Source: SIAJ01 sp036266155 (GTDB taxonomy: Bacteria; Planctomycetota; Planctomycetia; Gemmatales; Gemmataceae). From it: a stretch of 8,689 nucleotides of DNA. Positions within the stretch are counted from its first letter, which is position 1. Each line of letters begins with the position of its first letter. The position numbers were made by a program, and so were the translations under genes. The notes under the pieces were generated by a model. That model was not told the DNA's origin. It did no database searches and was given only the letters and a program-made list of their open reading frames with translations. Below are positions 1 through 5,709 of this stretch, in pieces. Where the stretch lies: assembly GCA_036266155.1 (NCBI GenBank), contig DATANR010000159.1:1-8689 (forward strand). Direction: 5' to 3'.

Positions 1-380
1 AACCCGTCCCGGTAACGGTAGCCCAGGGAGGACATGCCGGCCGGATTACCCAGAGCGGCCGCCTTTCGGTACCACTCTACTGCCTGTCTATCGTCCTTCT
101 CTACCCCCTGCCCGGTCCCGTAGCAGTATCCCAGGCCAATCATACCAAAGGTGTTGCCCAGGGCGGCCGCCTTTTGGTACCACTCCGCTCCTTGCTTAAC
201 GTCCTTCTGCACCCCCCCGCCCGGTTTTGTGGGCAGCGCCTAGGCTGCTCATGGCGGCTGCGTTACCCGAGGCGGCCGCCTTCCGGTACCAGTCAACTGC
301 TAGCCGCTCGTCCCTCGCGACTCCGTCTCCGGACCTGTACATACCGCCCAAGTAGCTCTGTGCAGCCGCATCGCCCTTGT
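1..380 (-). repeat. Tandem 36-codon Sel1 repeats in DNA
   Basis: The word GCGGCCGCC followed by a GGTAC recurs at 55-63, 163-171 and 272-280, marking the conserved WY(R/Q)KAAA core of successive Sel1 repeats. Spacings are 108 and 109 bases. 108 is exactly 36 codons, so the extra base lies between the second and third copies, where the C7 run 212-218 sits. At least four repeats are visible and the array continues beyond the left edge. Confidence 0.85.
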
Positions 381-1559
381 CGGCGTCGAAACGTACCTTC
401 TCGATCTGGTCAGGTGAGTATGCTGTTTCATAACGTCCGGTCAGGAATCGCATCCCGCCCGGCCGCCAAACCGCCAGTTCCACTGCTTCCCCGAGGTTCA
501 ACTGCCGGAGCCGCGCGCTCGCCTCGTCCCCAGTGCTGACCTCCGTCCCATTCACCCGGACAATGACGTCGCCCGTCTTCAGCCCCATCCGGTCGGCCCC
601 CCGCCGGGGATCACGTAGTCGATCACTCCCCGACCCTGATGCTCGCCGTCCTGCACGGCCCCCCCGAACGTGAAAGCGAGCTTCGCCCGCTTCTCGCCCC
701 TGGCTGGGTCAAGCAGAATAGGGGAGCCACCGGCCTGTTCGGCACGAGTGATCATCGGGGTCTGGCGAGCCCCTCCGCCAACCAGGTCGGGCACCTGCCT
801 GGGCACTTGCTTGGCGACATACAGTGCCAGCGAGTCGACCGTCACCTCCCCGTCTTGGTCGTAGGCCTTCCCCTTCAGCCCCCTCAGGACGAAGTGGAAG
901 AACACCCCGTGCCCCAGCGCCTTGTGCTCAAACGCCCGCTCCCCCGGCGAACACGAGAAGACAGCGCACAGGCCGCGCGGGGCCGGCACCCCGGCCCCAG
1001 TCGCTCCGCGCCCCCGGCCCCCTTTGGGGTCGTTCCGGCAAGCGTCCACGAGGAGCAATTTGGCTCCCGCTCCGCACTCCTCAAGCTGCTTGTACACCCA
1101 GTCCATGGACACCAGGGTGTCGACCCGGTCCGCGAACGGCTTTGCATCCTGGGGACAAAAGTGGGCCCCAGGCAACTCGTCGAACTGCAGTCCGTGCCCG
1201 GCCAGAGCTACCAGCACCAGGTCGTCCCGCTTGCACCCGTCCAGGGTTGCTTTGAGAGCAGTCTCGATATTGGCCTTGGTCGGAGCCTTGTTCGGGTCGG
1301 TCCGTCCGGCGGGTCCGGTCAGAAGCCGTACGGTGTAACCGCGGCTCTCGAGCAGGGCGGCCAGGTCGACCGCGTCCGCTTCGGCATACTCCAGAGCCGA
1401 CAGCGACGAGTGATCGTACGCGTTCACGCCGACCACCACTGCGTAGCGCTTCCCCTCCGCTTGGGCTGTCGGGCACACCGTCAACACGAACAGGGCAACC
1501 AGAGCGATGATCCCAACCCGCAAAGCGCAGGGTCCGGCCGAGATGCAGCGAGCGTACAT
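1..1559 (-). CDS. Exported caspase-like peptidase with PDZ and Sel1 repeats (partial, frameshifted twice)
   Basis: Starts at ATG 1559-1557 with AGGTGG a few bases upstream. The first 34 residues form a signal peptide (hydrophobic core IIALVALFVLTV, probable cleavage after AQA), so the protein is probably exported. Residues about 37-280 are a peptidase C14 (caspase p20-like) domain: VVVGVNAY first strand, catalytic His122 in LAGHG and catalytic Cys174 in VDACRND. From about residue 290 comes a PDZ-like segment (VIPGGG, then GLKTGDVIVRVNG), followed by Sel1 repeats (WYRKAAASGNAAAMSSLG type) to the window edge. The first frame stops at 579. The PDZ/Sel1 part continues in a second frame (to 196) and then a third (to position 1). 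The frame changes lie at G-runs 597-602 (one base short) and 212-218 (one base long). Known: C14 enzymes cleave peptide bonds and Sel1 repeats are TPR-like protein-binding solenoids. Substrate unknown. It may be one intact gene with sequencing errors or a decaying gene. Confidence 0.85.
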
Positions 1560-1588
1560 AAGGCCACCTGGGTTTCACGACTTGGCCG

Positions 1589-1618
1589 ATTCTACCATTC
1601 TTTGCAAACGATCGACAA
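1589..1618 (-). promoter_or_regulatory. Candidate sigma70-type promoter for the caspase-PDZ-Sel1 gene
   Basis: On the minus strand TTGTCG (1618-1613) is followed after 18 bases by TAGAAT (1594-1589). The -10 is preceded by TGG, giving an extended -10 (TGGTAGAAT). The start codon at 1559 would be reached after a leader of roughly 20-25 bases. The match is by eye to the general bacterial consensus; planctomycete promoters are poorly defined. Confidence 0.4.
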
Positions 1619-1772
1619 GGTGCCACGCATCCGATTTTTTCACGGCTCACTTCCGGTCAAACGGCAGGGCGGGGGTTCAATGAGTGGGAAGCGGCACCGG
1701 TGGGCCAGGAACTTGGATATCCGGCAGCTTCGGCGGCCTGCAATTCGACGTGCCACCATTGCTCATGGTCGG

Positions 1773-1833
1773 GCTTTGGCCGCGAATTCGGCGATTTCCA
1801 GAGGATCGCCGAGTGTCGATCGCTGGCCAAAGC
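1773..1833. repeat. Nested inverted repeat, long hairpin (possible terminator or structured RNA)
   Basis: Outer arms GCTTTGGCC (1773-1781) and GGCCAAAGC (1825-1833) are perfectly complementary. Next, GCGA (1782-1785) can pair with TCGC (1820-1823). The inner arms TCGGCGAT (1788-1795) and ATCGCCGA (1805-1812) are also perfect, closing a 9-base loop that has a further CC/GG pair. It starts about 39 bases past the stop codon of the small exported gene (minus strand). A transcription terminator or 3'-end RNA structure is therefore likely, although no U-tract follows on either strand. Confidence 0.6.
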
Positions 1834-1871
1834 AATCCCTGCAATCTAGCTGTCGACCCATCCGCCAAGTG

Positions 1872-2147
1872 TTACTCGTACACTTTGACCCACTTGTTCA
1901 CGGCGACGATCTTGGTCACCGGCACTTCGACGGTCTTGGTGTACGGCAGGTACACGTAGTAGGGGTTGCCGCAATGGTCGTATTCCACCAAGGTCCGGGT
2001 GCAAGAAATCTCCTTGCAGACCAGGACCGTGACCGTCTCGTAACAAGTGACGAGCTTGTACGTGTAGCACGGCTCGGACGCCGAGGCCGTCGATGTGCTG
2101 ACCAGCCCGGCGATGCCGACAATCGTGGCCAAAAGCAACTTTTTCAT
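1872..2147 (-). CDS. Small exported Cys/Tyr/Val-rich protein, unknown function
   Basis: 91 residues from ATG 2147-2145, chosen because TGAGGA (2160-2155) lies 7 bases upstream and the first residues form a typical signal peptide (MKKLLLATIVGIAGLV, cleavage near ASA at residue 22-24). A longer in-frame extension to 2285 has no ribosome site and would bury the signal. The mature part of about 67 residues has five cysteines (27, 35, 44, 49, 59) and many Tyr/Val/Thr. It ends in a beta-prone stretch (YTKTVEVPVTK) and a basic WVKVYE tail. I do not recognise the family. The composition suggests a small extracytoplasmic or cell-surface protein. An odd cysteine number leaves one unpaired or allows intermolecular disulfides. 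It is divergent to the sigma factor gene, so a shared regulatory region is possible. Confidence 0.7.
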   Translation of the reverse strand: MKKLLLATIVGIAGLVSTSTASASEPCYTYKLVTCYETVTVLVCKEISCTRTLVEYDHCGNPYYVYLPYTKTVEVPVTKIVAVNKWVKVYE

Positions 2148-2333
2148 GACTCGGTCCTCACTTGCGAAGGGGGTTATCGAACGTTGGCCCGTTTTGGGCT
2201 TCACCGACGAAACGTCGGACGCCTCCGGTTCTGACAAGAAAGCCTTCCGTGAAGTCGATCTTCCAATTCCCCTCGACTTCGGCAACGCGGAAGGTGCCTC
2301 GATAACGGCGCTTCGCGTCGTAGGATGTTCCGC
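2148..2333. promoter_or_regulatory. Divergent intergenic region with perfect 15-base inverted repeat
   Basis: The region separates the small exported gene (minus) from the ECF sigma operon (plus) and should hold both promoters. It contains CCGACG (2204-2209), AAA (2210-2212), CGTCGG (2213-2218), a perfect dyad that could be an operator or a short hairpin. I could not assign -35/-10 boxes with confidence. The sigma gene has AGGA at 2322-2325, 8 bases before ATG 2334, which favours that start over the ATG at 2325 that overlaps the AGGA. Confidence 0.4.
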
Positions 2334-2897
2334 ATGACGCCCGCAGCCGAGTCATCCGACGCGCAACTCGCTGGAATGCTGGCCGACCCCGCCCAGCAGG
2401 GGGAGGCATTTCGCCTTCTCTATGAGCGGCATGCTGCGCCACTCCTGGCATTTGCCACCAGTCGATTCCGGCACCGGGCGGAAGATTTGTGTCAGAATGC
2501 CTGGCTCGAGGCGTTTAGGCATGGTTGGAAGCCCGCCGACAACGTCCGGGCCTGGCTGTTCCGTGTGGTGACCAATCGTGGTATCTCCGACATCCGTAAG
2601 GAGCGCTCGGTGTCGCTGGCCGGAGTCGAGGAACCCGTTGCCTCGACGGCCGACGCAGCCGAGCCATTGATCCATGCCGAACGGCTCGGTCGCTTGAAGC
2701 TCTGCCGCGAGAAGTTACGCCAGCAGAAACCGGACTATTACGCAGTGATCCAGGCGGTGATGGCCGAGGAATTGCCCGCGGCGGCGGCCGCGCGGCTTGG
2801 CATCAGTCGCGCAAATTTTGATCAGCGAAAATCACGCGCACTGGATGCCCTGGCCCGGTGCGCCGGATCGGAAGCCCGAGGAAGCGATCACCCGTGA
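2334..2897 (+). CDS. ECF-type RNA polymerase sigma factor
   Basis: 187 residues from ATG 2334. Residues about 23-92 match sigma70 region 2 (FRLLYERHAAPLLAFA, then DLCQNAWLEAF, then NVRAWLFRVVTNRGISDIRK), which binds core polymerase and the -10 element. Residues about 118-176 are a region 4-like helix-turn-helix (LPAAAAARLGISRANFDQRK, then ALDALARC) for -35 recognition. There is no region 1 or 3, and the length is usual for ECF sigmas. Region 4 is less canonical than average: the usual acidic 'E(I/L)A..LG.S...V' pattern is replaced by an Ala-rich helix and ANFDQRK. The stop codon overlaps the start of the next gene, so the two are translationally coupled. The target regulon is unknown; autoregulation is common in this class but not shown here. 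Confidence 0.88.
   Translation: MTPAAESSDAQLAGMLADPAQQGEAFRLLYERHAAPLLAFATSRFRHRAEDLCQNAWLEAFRHGWKPADNVRAWLFRVVTNRGISDIRKERSVSLAGVEEPVASTADAAEPLIHAERLGRLKLCREKLRQQKPDYYAVIQAVMAEELPAAAAARLGISRANFDQRKSRALDALARCAGSEARGSDHP
2878..2884 (+). promoter_or_regulatory. Ribosome binding site deciding the GTG start at 2894
   Basis: GAGGAAG lies inside the 3' end of the sigma gene, 9 bases before GTG 2894. This start overlaps the sigma stop as GTGA. It is preferred over the in-frame ATG at 2858 (no ribosome site) and the later ATG at 2915. Confidence 0.65.
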
Positions 2898-3784
2898 CAC
2901 TGGCGATTGCCACCATGCCCGACGACCCTCAGGCCCGCTCGCGTTGGCTCGATGAGCAACTCGTCGGCGACCGGCTGGGCGATCTCGTCGACGAATTGAT
3001 GGCACTCGGACAGCCGCAGACTGCAAGGGGTTCCTTGGCGGAATTGATCGGCAAGTACCGCAAAGAATTGCTCGCGCGCGGCACCGGAGCACTGCCAGAA
3101 CCCATGCGGCGGCAAGTGTTGCAAGCGCCGGACTACCTGCTGGAATTACAAGAGCTGGTCTTGCTTGAAGGCGGCCCTTACTGGAATTCCCTCCCCCGGC
3201 CCAACCGTTTGACGAACATCGTCGAACGTTCGAGAGCTGCCATCCTGGCGCAAATCCCGCCGCCATTCGCAGACCCCGAACCGATTCACACGGCTGGCCG
3301 TCACCGCGGCCGGGGAATCTTACAGTGGATCATTCCGTTCGCGGTGGCCGCGAGTGTCGTGCTTGTCCTGTGGGGTGCTGGCTGGTGGTGGCCACAATGG
3401 TCGGCTTCTCCCGAAGGCGCAGTCGCGTGGGGCTGGGCCAAGCCGGGGGCGTTGCCCCAAACGGCAAGTGCCGACGACTACTACGCCACACTGGCGGCGG
3501 GCGGCCAGCAATGGTTCGCGACGAGACCCGATGACCGGGTCAGCCTGGCGCGGCGGCTCAGCGAATTGCGGCAGGGCTGTTCGATACTGATCATTTCCGA
3601 CCACCCGCCGTTATCGGCCGAGCAAAGCCGCGAACTGAAAGACCGATGCCGCAAGTGGGCAGGCCAGTTCGATGCGGCCCTCGCCAAGCTGGAGGCGGGC
3701 GAGGACCCCATCCAGGTTCGAACCGAAGTTGACGCCACTGTCGAGAAGCTGGTCGGCTATCTCAACTCGCAACGTCACGTCTGA
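2894..3784 (+). CDS. Single-TM protein coupled to the ECF sigma, probable anti-sigma factor
   Basis: 296 residues from GTG 2894, overlapping the sigma stop by GTGA. The N-terminal 140 residues are charged and mostly helical (SRWLDEQLVGDRLGDLVDEL at 17-36) and should lie in the cytoplasm. One membrane segment spans about 143-165 (ILQWIIPFAVAASVVLVLW), followed by a Trp-rich stretch. The C-terminal 130 residues would be outside and contain two cysteines (229, 252). Tight coupling to an ECF sigma plus this topology is the classic layout of a membrane anti-sigma factor that holds the sigma until a signal arrives. I do not see the His-x3-Cys-x2-Cys zinc motif of ZAS anti-sigmas, so the sigma-binding mode is not identifiable. 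The function rests on context. Downstream lies a short spacer and then the IS630 element. Confidence 0.65.
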   Translation: MTLAIATMPDDPQARSRWLDEQLVGDRLGDLVDELMALGQPQTARGSLAELIGKYRKELLARGTGALPEPMRRQVLQAPDYLLELQELVLLEGGPYWNSLPRPNRLTNIVERSRAAILAQIPPPFADPEPIHTAGRHRGRGILQWIIPFAVAASVVLVLWGAGWWWPQWSASPEGAVAWGWAKPGALPQTASADDYYATLAAGGQQWFATRPDDRVSLARRLSELRQGCSILIISDHPPLSAEQSRELKDRCRKWAGQFDAALAKLEAGEDPIQVRTEVDATVEKLVGYLNSQRHV

Positions 3785-3846
3785 CTCGCTGCGAACAGCT
3801 TCCACGCAAGAAAATAACCATTATTTCGTAAGGAATCCGAAGCCTA

Positions 3847-3874
3847 CTGCATCGGAGGTAAGCAAAGCTATTGA
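3847..3874 (+). repeat. IS630 left terminal inverted repeat
   Basis: Begins CTGCATCGGAGGTAAGC and ends CTATTGA. It pairs with 4939-4966 with a single mismatch (A versus T at the fifth base). Confidence 0.93.
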
Positions 3875-4907
3875 GTCATCCTGTGTGGAAACGGCAGATC
3901 GGACCGCTCCCACAACGCTCTCAGAAGTTCGGGATCAAACTTCAATCCAAAGAGCCGCTCAACGATTTCGTCATCCAGCACTTCGGTATTGTTGGGAACA
4001 AAGTTGGCCAATTCGCCGTACTTCAGCCACGACCAGATCGGCTCGACCGGATTGAGTTCGGGCGCCCACGGTGGCAACATCTCCAAGGTTAGTCGGCGAT
4101 TCCGCGACAGATACTTCCGCATCAGCGGCCCTTTGTGGTTATTGCCGCGATCCCAAACCACAACTACCTTGCCCCGAAGATGCTTGAGCAAATCTCGGAG
4201 GAACGCAATGACCTTGTCCGTCGTGTAGAAGCCATCGGGCTCGGTCGCGAAGTACAGTCCCAATCGCTGGTTCGTCGGCGAAACACTGACGCCCGCGATG
4301 ACCGACACCTTGTCGCGATGACCGCCATCGGCATCCAGCACCGGCCTTTGCCCGATCTTGGCCCGCGACCGTTTCACCAGCGGATTGAGAAACAGCCCCG
4401 TTTCGTCGATCAGGACGAGGTGGGCTTTCGTAGCCGCCGCTTTTTTTGAATGCGCGGCCACTCGTCCGCGATCCACTCATCAATGACCGGTTGCTTCTTC
4501 TGCTTCGCCCGGCGCCGGGGCTTCTGCGGACTGTAGTTCCGCTGCCGCAACCACGCACGCAGGTAATCCGGGTGATACTGCACACCGAACCGCCGGCGGA
4601 TCAGATCGGCAACACGTCGTGCCGTCCACAGGTCCGTGCGAAAACCGTGTGCACTGGGCTTCTCCGCGAGCCAGCCAAGAACTTGGTGCTCCTGCTCCGG
4701 CGTTAAGAACCGAGGTCGCCCAGGCGTCGGTTTCGCCGCTAAACCGGCGTCGCCTGCTTGCCGATGCCGGGCTATCCATTTCGCAACGGTTACCGGATGG
4801 ACTTCGAAAAAGTCAGCGACTGCCACTTGGGTCCAGCTATCGTGCAGTTTCTCAACGGCGATCCGTCGCCGCGCTTCCAATTCGGAAGCAGATCCTTTGC
4901 TTCGCAT
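3868..4907 (-). CDS. IS630-family DDE transposase (orfAB by -1 frameshift)
   Basis: OrfA starts at ATG 4907 and would stop at 4410 after 165 residues; orfB is open down to 3868. A -1 shift at A AAA AAG (4446-4440) fuses them into 346 residues, the usual IS630 size. The N-terminus holds helix-turn-helix DNA-binding segments (AVADFFEVHPVTVAKWIARH, about 29-48, and a second winged-helix region to about 125). The catalytic triad is complete: Asp168 in LVLIDETG, Asp253 in VVVWDRGNNHKG and Glu289 in PELNPVEPIWSWLK, with a 36-residue D-E spacing typical of the family. It cuts and pastes its own element into TA sites. OrfA alone contains only the DNA-binding half and may act as a regulator, as in other frameshifting IS elements. 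There is no clear ribosome site before the start. Confidence 0.92.
4440..4446 (-). other. Programmed -1 ribosomal frameshift site (A AAA AAG)
   Basis: On the minus strand the zero-frame codons are CAA AAA AAG. The heptamer A AAA AAG fits the X XXY YYZ rule and is a strong bacterial slippery sequence. After the shift the next codon is GCG at 4440-4438, exactly in the orfB frame. A seventh A at 4447 precedes the heptamer. Only a weak downstream stem (GGCT...AGCC) was seen as a possible stimulator. Confidence 0.85.
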
Positions 4908-4938
4908 GTGAAATCAAATACCACAACCAACTCCGCAT

Positions 4939-4966
4939 TCAATAGCTTTGCTTACCTCCGAAGCAG
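4939..4966 (-). repeat. IS630 right terminal inverted repeat
   Basis: Reverse complement begins CTGCTTCGGAGGTAAGC. It is followed on the plus strand by the TA target dinucleotide at 4967-4968. Confidence 0.93.
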
Positions 4967-4988
4967 TAGACGATAACTCGATGAAAGG

Positions 4989-5017
4989 TTTGCGAGACCT
5001 GTGCGGGCTCTCGCGAA
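4989..5017 (+). other. Hairpin upstream of the small ORF
   Basis: TTTGCGAGA (4989-4997) can pair with TCTCGCGAA (5009-5017) with one G-U wobble and an 11-base loop. It lies about 40 bases before the start codon at 5056. It could be a 5'-UTR structure or chance; there is no U-tract. Confidence 0.3.
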
Positions 5018-5055
5018 TCACTCAACAATACTTTAACCGCGATGGAGACAATGAA

Positions 5056-5235
5056 ATGACGCGTTATCTTGCGATGGCAGTACTCGTTACGGGGGCGGAA
5101 CGATGGAGTAACACCCCTCCGGGGGGATTCGTGGGGGTGAAGATCGCGATAAACGCAAGCAAAGAAATCGAAGTCGTCGCCAATGACAACAAGGTTTGTC
5201 GGTTTGATCCGGGGACTGGGAGGATCTTAAAATAA
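5056..5235 (+). CDS. Small hypothetical protein
   Basis: 59 residues from ATG 5056, chosen because GGAG (5044-5047) lies 8 bases upstream. The frame is open further upstream to 4948, but that would begin inside the IS630 terminal repeat. The first residues are weakly hydrophobic (MTRYLAMAVLVTGAE). The rest is beta-prone with a C-terminal VCRFDPGTGRILK, which vaguely recalls a beta-propeller blade but is too short to assign. It is codirectional with the sigma operon and may be a stand-alone small gene or a fragment cut short by rearrangement. I do not recognise it. Confidence 0.35.
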   Translation: MTRYLAMAVLVTGAERWSNTPPGGFVGVKIAINASKEIEVVANDNKVCRFDPGTGRILK

Positions 5236-5397
5236 CCATCTCGCTTGGCGGCGACGCGTCATCGGATGGGGGCTTCGTTCCCTCGTCTCTGCGCCGGCAG
5301 TACAAATGTAAACACCGAATGAGAAGTGCGTCGCTTCGAATAGCCGCGGGACATTCGGTCGGGATCACGCCTGGGGTTCCCACCCGACCGTCCCTCT
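5236..5397. other. Degraded stretch before the caspase remnant
   Basis: No supported gene. This is where the N-terminal half of the second caspase should lie, but only the tripeptide Ala-Gly-His in one frame (around 5345-5353) hints at the catalytic-His strand, and its frame differs from the Cys part. The stretch is probably a deletion scar or decayed sequence. Confidence 0.4.
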
Positions 5398-5644
5398 GAC
5401 GCCCGACCCTTTAAGGACAAGACCGAGACGCTTGTCTCCCTCGGTAGTGTGTACAGAGATCTGGATGGGAGCTTCGCCGGGATGAAAGTGCTGCTCGTGG
5501 ACGCCTGCCGGAACGACCCCGAAGCGGGCGGCCGGGGCGTCGCGGCGGACAAGGCGCCGCGCCCCCCGCAAGGCGTGGCAGCCATTTTCTCGTGCAAAGC
5601 GCAGCGGGCCTTCGAGGTCGAGAAATATCAACACGGGGTTTTTT
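5398..5644 (+). pseudogene. Caspase-like peptidase remnant, left part (cut by ISL3 element)
   Basis: The frame reads DARPFKDKTETLVSLGSVY, then the catalytic-Cys motif MKVLLVDACRNDPEAGGRG, then GVAAIFSCKAQRAFEVEKYQHGVF. It aligns directly with residues about 138-220 of the minus-strand caspase at 579-1559. Upstream the frame hits a stop at 5341 and the first half of the domain, with the catalytic His, is missing. A GTG at 5449 could start translation but would not give an active enzyme. The reading continues as HGVF until the ISL3 element begins at 5645. Together with 7013-7979 it forms one gene. Confidence 0.85.
5637..5644 (+). repeat. Target-site duplication, left copy
   Basis: GGTTTTTT directly before the ISL3 left repeat; identical copy at 7013-7020. 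Eight bases is the duplication size of ISL3 elements. Confidence 0.9.
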
Positions 5645-5665
5645 GGTTCATCGGACTTTGCAGTG
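5645..5665 (+). repeat. ISL3 left terminal inverted repeat
   Basis: Starts GGTTCATCGGACTTTG. Eighteen of 21 positions match the reverse complement of 6992-7012. Confidence 0.9.
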
Positions 5666-5709
5666 GGTAGTTTCTAGTGTACGCATGGGCAACGCATCGG
5701 GAATTTGCC

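Larger units (their letters stand above)
1560..1871. other. Intergenic region between two minus-strand genes
   Basis: About 310 bases without a convincing gene. Short open frames here lack homology-like composition or ribosome sites. The stretch holds the candidate caspase promoter near 1589-1618 and a nested inverted repeat at 1773-1833, described separately. Nothing else was recognised. Confidence 0.6.
3847..4966 (-). mobile_element. IS630-family insertion sequence, complete, 1120 bp
   Basis: The element is bounded by 28-base terminal inverted repeats at 3847-3874 and 4939-4966 that differ at one position. Both ends abut a TA (3845-3846 and 4967-4968), the target duplication expected of IS630/Tc1 elements. 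It carries one transposase, read from minus-strand orfA and orfB through a programmed -1 frameshift. The stop codon of orfB (3868-3870) lies inside the left repeat. It sits between the anti-sigma gene and the small ORF at 5056, apparently in intergenic DNA. All parts look functional. Confidence 0.92.

Noticed and set aside
1..380. Regularly spaced repeats resembling a CRISPR array
   Set aside because: The period is 36 codons, the repeats are imperfect and translate to Sel1 motifs; no spacer logic.
639..2234. 531-residue open frame on the plus strand
   Set aside because: It lies antisense to the caspase domain, is rich in Arg/Pro/Gly/His with no recognisable motif, and runs through the promoter region. 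High-GC shadow frame.
3811..3826. AT-only hairpin AAATAA-CCA-TTATTT after the anti-sigma gene
   Set aside because: Six A-T pairs are too weak for a terminator and no T-run follows. The word AAAATAACCAT also occurs at 5229, probably by chance.
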